From: JAWCLZ01 sp038850275
GTDB taxonomy: Archaea > Halobacteriota > JAWCLZ01
Assembly: GCA_038850275.1 (NCBI GenBank)
Contig: JAWCLZ010000031.1
Coordinates: 1-11,339, forward strand
Reading direction: 5' to 3'
Length of the DNA stretch: 11,339 nucleotides
Part shown: positions 6,104 through 11,339 of the stretch, piece by piece
How the letters are laid out: the number at the start of each line of letters is the position of its first letter
How positions within the stretch are numbered: position 1 is the first letter of the stretch
Notes under the pieces: generated by a model
The model's input: only the letters and a program-made list of their open reading frames with translations
Told to the model about the DNA's origin: nothing
The model's database searches: none
Translations under genes and position numbers: made by a program

Positions 6104-7348
6104 ATGAAAACAGTTATAATAGGAGGTGGACTCGCAGGATTAGCAGCTGCCCATGCTCTTAAAGATGCCCTAGTGCTTGAAAAGCAACCAGTACTAGGAG
6201 GAGCTGCTTCTAGCTACTGCCTTAGGGATTACTATATAGAGCGCTATTATCATCATATTTTTAAAGTGGATAGAGAAGTCATTGCTTTAATTAAAAAACT
6301 CGGGCTTGAGAATAAACTTGAGTGGAGACGTGCCACAACTGGGTACTACGTGGAAGGTAGAGCATATGATTTAAATACCCCTCTTGAGATTTTGAAATAT
6401 CCATATCTCTCCCTTATGGATAAATTTAAACTCGCGCTATTTACCATTAAGAATAAAAATAAAAAAAGAAACCTAGAAGATCTCTGCTGCATTACCGCTA
6501 GGGAATGGATCCTTCGCGAGCTGGGGGAAAGCTGCTATCAAAATTTCTTCGAGCCGCTGCTTCGAAGTAAATTCGGCGATAACTCGAGCTATGTCAGCGC
6601 TGCTTGGCTCGCTGGTAGAGTTAGAATTAGATCCCAGAGATCGCTTAGCGGTGAAATCCTTGGCTATTTACGAGGCGGCTTTCACCAGCTCATCAATGCT
6701 CTCGCAAGAGATATAGAATTTAAAGTGAATTGCGAGGTAAGGAAAATAGCTGTGAATAAAGGAAGAGTTGAAGGCGTTGAAACTCAAAATGAATTCATTC
6801 CCTGTGAAAACGTTATTTCCACCATACCGCTTGCTTTATTAAATCAATTACTGGATGTTAAACTCCTACTTCCTGAGATTAAATATCAGGGTGCAGCGTG
6901 CTTGCTTCTGGCTTTAAAGCAGCCTTTGACAGATATCTACTGGCTGAATATTAATGTAGAGGTACCATTTGGAGCTATAATTGAGCATACCAATTTTATT
7001 CCAGTTTCAGATTACGGCGAGCACCTTGTTTACCTAGCTAGTTATTTTCAAAGCGAAAATGACTATAGATGGCGGATGAAAGCAGAAGAACTAATAGAGG
7101 TCTATATTAAGAACTTGGAGGAACTATTCCCGAGTTTTTCCAGGAATCAAGTTATTTGGGCAAAGCTTAGTAGAGATCTATATGCTGGGCCGATTTACGA
7201 TTTAAACTACAGCTATTTACCATATGCCTCTGAAATCAAGGGCTTATACCTTGCGGGCATGTTCAGCGAGCCTAATTATCCAGAGCGCAGTATGAATGGC
7301 TCAATCAAAGCCGGGCTTGAAGTGGCAAGATTAATTTCCAGTGAATAA
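6104..7348 (+). CDS. FAD-dependent amine-oxidase-family oxidoreductase (COG1232-like)
   Basis: A 414-residue flavoprotein of the amine oxidase / protoporphyrinogen oxidase / phytoene desaturase superfamily. The N-terminal Rossmann signature is IIGGGLAGLAAAHAL (GxGxxG at residues 7-12), followed by LEKQPVLGGAASS, the second dinucleotide motif that holds the ribose. The C-terminal FAD closure GLYLAGMFSEPNYPERSMNG leads into a helix with GSIKAGLEVA. The central substrate domain (ERYYHHIF, FFEPLLRSKF) is of the uncharacterised type found next to glycosyltransferases. The substrate cannot be read off: candidates are nucleotide or lipid-linked sugars, isoprenoids or a porphyrin-like compound. Start ATG 6104 follows the Agl23-like stop by 3 bp and its end overlaps the next gene by 8 bp, implying translational coupling. 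The operon suggests a job in cell-surface glycan or carrier-lipid modification; that part is inference. Confidence 0.87.
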   Translation: MKTVIIGGGLAGLAAAHALKDALVLEKQPVLGGAASSYCLRDYYIERYYHHIFKVDREVIALIKKLGLENKLEWRRATTGYYVEGRAYDLNTPLEILKYPYLSLMDKFKLALFTIKNKNKKRNLEDLCCITAREWILRELGESCYQNFFEPLLRSKFGDNSSYVSAAWLAGRVRIRSQRSLSGEILGYLRGGFHQLINALARDIEFKVNCEVRKIAVNKGRVEGVETQNEFIPCENVISTIPLALLNQLLDVKLLLPEIKYQGAACLLLALKQPLTDIYWLNINVEVPFGAIIEHTNFIPVSDYGEHLVYLASYFQSENDYRWRMKAEELIEVYIKNLEELFPSFSRNQVIWAKLSRDLYAGPIYDLNYSYLPYASEIKGLYLAGMFSEPNYPERSMNGSIKAGLEVARLISSE

Positions 7349-7652
7349 ACTGCAACCTAGAACGCGAAAACTATATATTTATGAAGTGCGCCATTCCAAG
7401 TGGAGAGGATTATTCTTGGTTTATAAAATCTATGGTTTGGAGTATCTGGGGAGAAAGGTCCAGAGCAAGAATAAGAATTTAGCGAATAGCGAGGCAAAGC
7501 GATTCGTGATATTAAAGGAAACTAATAAGCTGCCCACTAAAGAAGAAATAATTGCGGCGGCGAAGGCAATGCCCAAGGTCAAAAAAGCTTGGGTAATGCA
7601 AATGGAAGGCAATAAATGGAGAAAAGTGGTTGACAAGATGAATGTGAATTAG
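7341..7652 (+). CDS. small basic hypothetical protein
   Basis: A 103-residue, lysine- and arginine-rich protein that I do not recognise. The start is GTG 7341, whose reading overlaps the last 8 bases of the FAD gene (GTGAATAA); no in-frame ATG lies nearby. Visible blocks are RKLYIYEVRHSKWRGLFLVY at the N-terminus, a basic middle (GRKVQSKNKNLANSEAKRF) and KKAWVMQMEGNKWRKVVDKM at the end. There is no signal peptide or membrane helix. The alternating beta-like N-terminus and basic charge could suit a small nucleic-acid or ribosome-associated protein, but that is only a charge-based guess. Coupling with the upstream genes argues that it is translated; the terminator-like palindrome follows the stop by one base. 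Confidence 0.7.
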   Translation: MNKLQPRTRKLYIYEVRHSKWRGLFLVYKIYGLEYLGRKVQSKNKNLANSEAKRFVILKETNKLPTKEEIIAAAKAMPKVKKAWVMQMEGNKWRKVVDKMNVN

Positions 7653-7653
7653 C

Positions 7654-7689
7654 AAATAAAATAAAAAATATATATTTTTTATTTTATTT
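7654..7689. terminator. 36-bp perfect palindrome, probable bidirectional terminator
   Basis: The segment AAATAAAATAAAAAATAT (7654-7671) is followed by its exact reverse complement (7672-7689), all A/T. It fills most of the 42-bp space between two convergent stop codons (7652 and 7695), and it gives a U-rich run in RNA from either strand. On the + strand a further TTTTTT follows at 7691-7696. This fits termination of both the Agl23 operon and the marker-8 operon. Confidence 0.7.
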
Positions 7690-7694
7690 ATTTT

Positions 7695-8564
7695 TTATCT
7701 CAATGGCCTTGGACTTTCACCGGTAACTGGTAAAGTGGCTCGGCTTATTAAAATCTTCTCCCATTCTCTTAACTCTTTTATTCTCTCAGCTGCAATTTGC
7801 CTCCCCCTGCTGCTTAATATAAACACTGGGATTTTAACGCCTATTTGCATAATTGCCTGCCTCCCACAGATTTCCCTGATATACTTCGAGGCACAGCCCC
7901 ATACAGCATCGCACTCTCTAGCTATTAACTCCGCTTCCTGCTTTGCAGCACCCGTGGTATGGACTGCAAAGATAGCAATCTCAGCCTCGCAGCTTTTCTC
8001 AAGCTCGCGTAGGCGTTTTACATCAGCTATGCTTTCACCCGCAACTGTAACAGCAATTCTCTTATATCCAAGTTCAATAGCTTTTTTCACCCCTTCGACT
8101 TGATTGATTATAGCTTTATCGCTCAGCACATAGCAGCCTTTGGCTCTTAATTTAGCGATTAACTCAGGTATTGGTTCAGTGTGAATTATACCGGTTAAAT
8201 GCATTCCTATACCCTGTGCAATTTTAGGATCAATAGTGATAACACTGCCAGCGCCCTCGCATACTAAGACAGCTGCATCTAAAACTCTATTCTTAAGAGC
8301 ACAGTAGATCATCTCGCTAGCGCCAAATATTACTTCAAGGGAATCTGACTCTATGACTCGATTGGGCGTGAATAAACCATATTTTTGAATATTCCACTCC
8401 ACTGTTTGCTTGATCGTTTCCCAGGTTTCCTCTTTCACAGAATATAGAGTGTGGCGCAGCGGGCAGTATTTAGTAACAGGCTCTGCTACCTCCACCACTT
8501 TTCCATCGACTATAACAACTCTAGTCTTGGCAACCTCAATAACGTGCTTTGCCATAAATTGCAT
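7695..8564 (-). CDS. methanogenesis marker protein 8 (DUF2099)
   Basis: A member of the marker-8 family (TIGR03275/DUF2099), found almost only in archaea that make methyl-coenzyme M reductase; the biochemical role is unknown. Family blocks are recognisable: KHVIEVAKTRVVIVDGKVVE at the N-terminus, VCEGAGSVITIDP, QGIGMHLTGII followed by TEPIPE, QVEGVKKAIELGYKRIAVTV, FAVHTTG, and CASKYIREICGRQAIMQIG followed by VKIPVF. Conserved cysteines in CPLRH, CEGAG and CASK could bind metal or be modified; this is inference. The start may be ATG 8564 or ATG 8555; MAKHVIE from the latter looks more like homologs. The gene overlaps the 3' end of the propeller gene by 29 bp (20 bp with the later start), so the two are very probably co-transcribed. 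It is the best evidence for the methane- or alkane-metabolising nature of the host. Confidence 0.92.
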   Translation of the reverse strand: MQFMAKHVIEVAKTRVVIVDGKVVEVAEPVTKYCPLRHTLYSVKEETWETIKQTVEWNIQKYGLFTPNRVIESDSLEVIFGASEMIYCALKNRVLDAAVLVCEGAGSVITIDPKIAQGIGMHLTGIIHTEPIPELIAKLRAKGCYVLSDKAIINQVEGVKKAIELGYKRIAVTVAGESIADVKRLRELEKSCEAEIAIFAVHTTGAAKQEAELIARECDAVWGCASKYIREICGRQAIMQIGVKIPVFILSSRGRQIAAERIKELREWEKILISRATLPVTGESPRPLR

Positions 8565-9612
8565 TGAATATCAAAGCAATTACCAAGAGAATCAATTCAA
8601 ACCCATATACCTTTGCACTTGGCGTTGGAGCTGGAGTTTGAGTTCCAGTTACTGTTTGCATTGGCGTTTGCGATGGGGTTTGACCTGGCGTTACCGCCTC
8701 GCCAAAGCCTTTGATCAAGTAAACATAGGTGTCTTTTGAACTCGCAGCTATGTATTCTGCGTTATGCGTTACTGCAACCCCTGTAACAAGCTGGCGCGCT
8801 TTGAATTTACCCGCTGGATTGCCATTTATGAAGAGATAGACATAAGTATCGTCGCAGCCAATTGCAATGTATTTTCCATCTGGAGAAATTGCAATGGCAT
8901 TGACCGCGGAGTCGCAATCTGCACTCCAAATAGGTGTATTCCCTTCTCTGAATAAACGAACAATGCGATCTCGAGAGCTAACTGCAATATAATCAGCGCT
9001 TGGAGTCATGGCGATGCCTGTTACATCAGACTTAGCCTTAAATGACCATAATTGCACGCCATTTAAATTAAATACATATAGATCGTAGCCAAGTGTGCCA
9101 GCGGCAGCTATACCATTATTCGCAACTGCAACTGCGATTACATCATTAGCGCAGGCTTTAGTCCAGAGCAAATTTTTGTTAAAGTCAAATAAATATATCT
9201 TATCATCACTAGCTCCCGCAGCAATGTATTTTCCATCAGGCGAGATTGCCACAGAGAGAGCATCGCTTCCTAAATTGTATTTCCAGATCAAATTTCCGGC
9301 ACTGTCAAGTAGATATATATTATCATCCTCAGATGCAGCTGCAATTTTCTTTCCATCTGCAGAAATAGCTACGCTTTTTACCTTGCCATAGGTATTATAA
9401 ATCCAGAGCTGCTTCCCAGAGTTATCATAGCAGTATACCTTGAAATCACTGGAACCAGTTATAATGATTTCACCAGTAGAGGAAATTGCAGCGGAATTTG
9501 CTTGGCTATCAGTTTTCCTATCCCAAATAAGAGGTAGCACTGTGCTAGTTTCAATAGCACTCGCGATTTCCATTGTGAGGAGGAAAATTAGAATCAGCTG
9601 CAGTATTCTCAT
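8536..9612 (-). CDS. exported seven-bladed beta-propeller protein with PGF-CTERM-like tail
   Basis: A 358-residue surface protein. Residues 1-19 form a signal peptide (LQLILIFLLTMEIASA, cleavage likely after ASA). Residues 28-301 contain seven repeats of about 40 residues, each of the type VAISPDGKYIAAGASDDKIY...LW, i.e. a WD40/PQQ-like propeller with seven blades. Repeat 4 lacks the usual S-x-D-G turn. A Thr/Pro/Gln-rich linker (308-333) leads to VYGFELILLVIALIFNAIYG and a basic end (KARY). This matches the layout of archaeosortase substrates (PGF-CTERM: linker, PGF, hydrophobic helix, basic residues), with Y in place of P. The protein is probably anchored outside the cell; ligand or enzymatic role unknown. 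It sits between a hydrolase gene 41 bp upstream and marker protein 8, which it overlaps. Confidence 0.87.
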   Translation of the reverse strand: MRILQLILIFLLTMEIASAIETSTVLPLIWDRKTDSQANSAAISSTGEIIITGSSDFKVYCYDNSGKQLWIYNTYGKVKSVAISADGKKIAAASEDDNIYLLDSAGNLIWKYNLGSDALSVAISPDGKYIAAGASDDKIYLFDFNKNLLWTKACANDVIAVAVANNGIAAAGTLGYDLYVFNLNGVQLWSFKAKSDVTGIAMTPSADYIAVSSRDRIVRLFREGNTPIWSADCDSAVNAIAISPDGKYIAIGCDDTYVYLFINGNPAGKFKARQLVTGVAVTHNAEYIAASSKDTYVYLIKGFGEAVTPGQTPSQTPMQTVTGTQTPAPTPSAKVYGFELILLVIALIFNAIYGKARY

Positions 9613-9653
9613 TTAAATCACAATTTTCTCTATGTTTGCATCCTACAAATAGC

Positions 9654-10298
9654 TTACCAAAACATTTGAGCAAACCTTAAAGAGCTTTTTATCTGCGCAT
9701 TCACATTGCAGCTAGTGACCTCCATGTGCCCGGGATATAAAACTTCAACTTCAAGCTCGGTGAGGCGCTTAATGGATTTCACAAGCTTATCTAGATCGCC
9801 CCCTCTCAAATCTGTTCGGCCAATGTTCCCCTGGGGGAAAACAGTATCCCCGGAAAATAAACTCTTGGTTTTCCTCTCATATAAACAGATGCTCCCAGGA
9901 GTGTGACCGGGAGTATGCAGTACCTCTAAATAAATTCCCCCTAGATCTATTTTATCACCTTCTTTAAGGCGGAAATCTGCTTTTATAGTTGGACATACTT
10001 CGCCAAAGATGTGAGCTCCTACATAGGAATCATTACCTAGGAGATCAGCATCTGCCTCGTGAATGTAAATCTTGGCTCCAGTAGCTGCGACCACTTCATT
10101 CGCTGCACCAGTATGGTCATGATGGCAGTGGGTCAAAATTATTCGCTCTAGGTTTTTTACCTTGAATTTATTAAGCGATCTTATAACTGGCAGTGCATTC
10201 ATTCCCACATCGATTAAAACTGGTTTTTCAGCCAGCACTAAATATGCATTGGCATCGAAAAAAGTGGCACTCACCTTGTGCACTTCAAATTGAGGCAT
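9654..10298 (-). CDS. MBL-fold metallo-hydrolase (glyoxalase-II-like)
   Basis: A 214-residue hydrolase with the complete metallo-beta-lactamase metal site. THCHHDHTG holds H57, H59, D61 and H62; TPGHTPGS holds H132; FSGDTVF holds D151, the bridging acid; YPGHM holds H191. These residues bind two metals (Zn/Fe). FPQGNIGRTDL is typical of the glyoxalase-II / YcbL-like subgroup that hydrolyses thioesters or related substrates, but the C-terminal glutathione-binding domain of true glyoxalase II is absent. The substrate is unknown. The protein is cytoplasmic, with no signal peptide. The gene is divergent from tRNA-Trp and is the first of three minus-strand genes (then propeller and marker 8). A TATA-like element 28 nt upstream of its ATG suggests a leaderless message. 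Confidence 0.92.
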   Translation of the reverse strand: MPQFEVHKVSATFFDANAYLVLAEKPVLIDVGMNALPVIRSLNKFKVKNLERIILTHCHHDHTGAANEVVAATGAKIYIHEADADLLGNDSYVGAHIFGEVCPTIKADFRLKEGDKIDLGGIYLEVLHTPGHTPGSICLYERKTKSLFSGDTVFPQGNIGRTDLRGGDLDKLVKSIKRLTELEVEVLYPGHMEVTSCNVNAQIKSSLRFAQMFW

Positions 10299-10319
10299 AT
10301 CAAAGTTTTAATGCCTTAA

Positions 10320-10331
10320 GCATATTTTAAT
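10320..10331 (-). promoter_or_regulatory. TATA box for the MBL-fold gene
   Basis: The minus strand reads ATTAAAATATGC, centred about 28 nt before the ATG at 10298, consistent with leaderless transcription of the three-gene group. Confidence 0.45.
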
Positions 10332-10353
10332 TTTTGGTCTTTGGTCTCGCAAT

Positions 10354-10363
10354 CTTTATATTC
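10354..10363 (+). promoter_or_regulatory. TATA box for tRNA-Trp
   Basis: CTTTATATTC is centred about 29 nt upstream of the first tRNA base (10388), the expected spacing for an archaeal tRNA promoter. Confidence 0.55.
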
Positions 10364-10387
10364 AAGCTTACCACTATATTTTTTAAA

Positions 10388-10580
10388 GGGGCTGTGGCCT
10401 AGCTAGGAAAGGCGACGGGCTCCAGCGGGTTATTCAAGATGAAAGGCAATGGGTCTGCTGAGTTCTGCTTCGCGGGCAGAGTGATGATGAGCCGTTGGAG
10501 CATTGATTGAGTGCTCTAACCTTCTGGCTTAAAAAGCCGAAGAGACCCGTCGATCGTGCGTTCAAATCGCACCAGCCCCA
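10388..10580 (+). tRNA. tRNA-Trp (CCA anticodon) with 119-nt intron
   Basis: The exons fold into a full cloverleaf. The acceptor stem is GGGGCTG (10388-10394) with CAGCCCC (10573-10579), then A73. The D stem is GCCT/AGGC with A14 and G18-G19. The anticodon stem is ACGGG (10415-10419) with CCCGT (10546-10550). The anticodon CCA is at 10422-10424. The T arm is GTGCG-TTCAAAT-CGCAC. CCA is not encoded at the 3' end. The intron lies between G37 (10425) and A38 (10545), the usual archaeal position; two neighbouring cut positions give the same product. A relaxed bulge-helix-bulge can be drawn (C32, U33 and C35 pairing with GAAG 10539-10542, one mismatch, 3-nt bulges AGC and AGA). The intron carries a box C/D guide. 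Confidence 0.95.
10426..10544 (+). ncRNA. tRNA-Trp intron acting as box C/D guide RNA
   Basis: Boxes in order are C AAGATGA (10436-10442, one deviation), D' CTGA (10458-10461), C' GTGATGA (10481-10487, perfect) and D TTGA (10503-10506, one deviation). The D' guide TGGGTCT (10450-10456) pairs with AGACCCG of the 3' exon, and its fifth base before D' (G10453) meets C39 (10546). The D guide TGGAGC (10496-10501) pairs with GCTCCA (G31-A36), and its fifth base before D (G10498) meets C34 (10422). Both therefore obey the N+5 rule. In Haloferax the homologous intron guides 2'-O-methylation of C34 and U39. A TCTGC/GCAGA hairpin separates D' from C', and GGCTT/AAGCC forms a hairpin near the 3' end. 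Confidence 0.85.
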
Positions 10581-10582
10581 TT

Positions 10583-10590
10583 AAATTTTT
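10583..10590 (+). terminator. T-rich tract after tRNA-Trp
   Basis: AAATTTTTC begins two to three bases after the last tRNA base, a normal U-run terminator for an archaeal tRNA. Confidence 0.45.
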
Positions 10591-10631
10591 CAGCTTTATT
10601 GCTAGGCCTAAACGATAAAAGCTAATTACTT

Positions 10632-10653
10632 AAATAAAAAAAGCAAACTTGCT
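10632..10653 (-). terminator. hairpin plus T tract after the coiled-coil gene
   Basis: On the minus strand the sequence AGCAAGTTTGCT (10653-10642) forms a small hairpin and is followed directly by TTTTTTTATTT. It lies 9 bp beyond the stop codon at 10663. The form resembles a bacterial intrinsic terminator, and the U run alone would suffice in archaea. Confidence 0.55.
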
Positions 10654-10662
10654 ATTCAATTC

Positions 10663-11339
10663 TTATTCCACGATTTCTATGATTTTCTTGATCTTTTCCT
10701 TCATTTCCTTTATTTTTTCCATTTCTCTTTCACGTTTGGCTATTTCTGCTGCCATCTTAGCTTTTTCTGCTTCAGACTCAGCAATAACCTTCCTCAAAGC
10801 TGCAAGAGCATCCTCAGCCCTAGAACGATGATACTTAACCTCTAACTCTAAATTAAACTCCCTAGGAGTAATAGCCGGTTTTAACAAAGCCCTTCTCTCC
10901 AACTCACTCTCCAAACCAGTAATTCGCGACTTTAATTCCTCAACCAAACCATCCCGCTTAACCAACTCCTCAGCCATTTTTCTTTCACGCTTCGCTATCT
11001 CCTCAGCCAAAGCAGCCCTTTCCACCTCAAACTCAGCAATAACCTTCCTCAAAGCTGCAAGAGCATCCTCAGCCCTAGAACGATGATACTTAACCTCTAA
11101 CTCTAAATTAAACTCCCTAGGAGTAATAGCTGGCTTCTCCACTATTTTCTCCCGCTGCTCGCTAAGTGCTTTTTCAAGTCTCGCAATCTCGCCTTCATAT
11201 TTTGCCTTTAGCTCTGCAATTTCACTTTCTCTACTTTTATATCCCCATTCAATGGCATCGTGAAGATATTTCTCTCTCGTTGCCTTCCCGGATAAAAACC
11301 CTGGTGCACCAACTTCAGCTAGGAATCTTTTAAATAAAT
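10663..11339 (-). CDS. coiled-coil protein with internal repeat, 5'-truncated
   Basis: The frame is open from the right edge of the window to TAA... stop at 10663, giving at least 225 residues; the GTG at 11142 is internal. The visible N-terminal part reads LFKRFLAEVGAPGFLSGKAT then REKYLHDAIEWGYKSRESE, which may belong to a small folded domain. The rest is nearly all Glu/Lys/Arg/Ala/Leu heptads, a long coiled coil. A 33-residue block, AITPREFNLELEVKYHRSRA plus EDALAALRKVIAE, occurs twice, 85 residues apart, between coiled-coil stretches such as AAEIAKREREM and LAEEIAKRERKM. The gene ends IKKIIEIVE. No known family is recognised; a structural, scaffold or SMC-like role would be a guess. From about 10790 to 11135 codons end mainly in T or G, unlike the 3' end of the gene. 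Confidence 0.75.
   Translation of the reverse strand, partial: LFKRFLAEVGAPGFLSGKATREKYLHDAIEWGYKSRESEIAELKAKYEGEIARLEKALSEQREKIVEKPAITPREFNLELEVKYHRSRAEDALAALRKVIAEFEVERAALAEEIAKRERKMAEELVKRDGLVEELKSRITGLESELERRALLKPAITPREFNLELEVKYHRSRAEDALAALRKVIAESEAEKAKMAAEIAKREREMEKIKEMKEKIKKIIEIVE
10776..10875. repeat. 100-bp direct repeat, copy 1
   Basis: Begins ACTCAGCAATAACC and ends GGAGTAATAGC. It is identical base for base to the copy at 11031-11130; the copies differ just outside (10774-10775 versus 11029-11030, and CGG versus TGG after the end). It encodes the repeated coiled-coil block. Confidence 0.95.
11031..11130. repeat. 100-bp direct repeat, copy 2
   Basis: Second copy, 255 bp (85 codons) from the first, in the same orientation and frame. 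Full identity even at third codon positions points to recent duplication or gene conversion. Confidence 0.95.

Noticed and set aside
8410..8739. 109-codon + strand ORF across the marker-8/propeller junction
   Set aside because: It is antisense to two well-supported genes, and its content reflects the complement of their codons.
10388..10580. A tRNA-like fragment that could be read as a split or pseudo tRNA
   Set aside because: Removing 10426-10544 restores a complete cloverleaf with the CCA anticodon, so it is an intron-bearing tRNA-Trp.
10591..10622. AGCTTTAT...ATAAAAGCT inverted repeat, similar to the one at 1594-1609
   Set aside because: Short, AT-rich and found in an unrelated context; two occurrences do not establish a shared operator.
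10776..11130. CRISPR or mobile-element interpretation of the 100-bp repeat
   Set aside because: Only two copies, in frame within a coding sequence, with no terminal inverted repeats, spacers of uniform size or cas genes nearby.

Overview
The window looks like a draft, metagenome-type contig from a methane-cycling euryarchaeon (Halobacteriota). The phylogenetic anchor is methanogenesis marker protein 8 (DUF2099, 7695-8564), a family essentially restricted to archaea with methyl-coenzyme M reductase. Supporting signs are a FilR1-type (DUF1724) regulator, an Agl23-type membrane glycosyltransferase, TATA boxes about 27-30 nt before several start codons (leaderless messages), and a tRNA-Trp interrupted by a box C/D intron, a trait known from Euryarchaeota. 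A methanogen or an ANME-1-like methane or alkane oxidizer would fit; the sequence alone does not decide. A run of 10 N breaks one gene.

Layout. At 1-938 is the 3' part of a GT-B glycosyltransferase, followed by a possible 43-codon ORF (1020-1151). On the minus strand lie a UbiA prenyltransferase (1627-2541) and a DUF488 protein (1158-1592). Divergent from ubiA is a FilR1-like regulator (2691-3473), then a stand-alone receiver protein (3573-4088): a putative signalling pair. The gene-free stretch 4089-4538 holds three strong hairpins and a set of alternative pairings. An apparent three-gene operon follows: an Agl23-like glycosyltransferase (4539-6100, gapped), an FAD-dependent amine-oxidase-family protein (6104-7348) and a small basic protein (7341-7652). 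It ends in a 36-bp perfect palindrome between convergent genes. The opposing minus-strand group reads metallo-beta-lactamase-fold hydrolase (9654-10298), exported seven-bladed propeller protein (8536-9612), then marker protein 8.

Right end. tRNA-Trp(CCA) occupies 10388-10580 with a 119-nt intron. The intron carries C, D', C' and D-like boxes, and its two guide segments fall exactly on C34 and position 39 of the same transcript. Beyond it a 5'-truncated coiled-coil gene (10663-11339, minus) contains a 100-bp perfect direct repeat.

The strongest item is the self-guiding tRNA-Trp intron. It is a known type of system, but here it appears with C39 instead of the U39 described in Haloferax, and with a non-canonical D box. 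The less explained signals are two roughly 300-bp patches, about 8 kb apart, where the + strand is A/C-rich and G-poor whichever strand is coding, and the structured gene-free region at 4150-4330.
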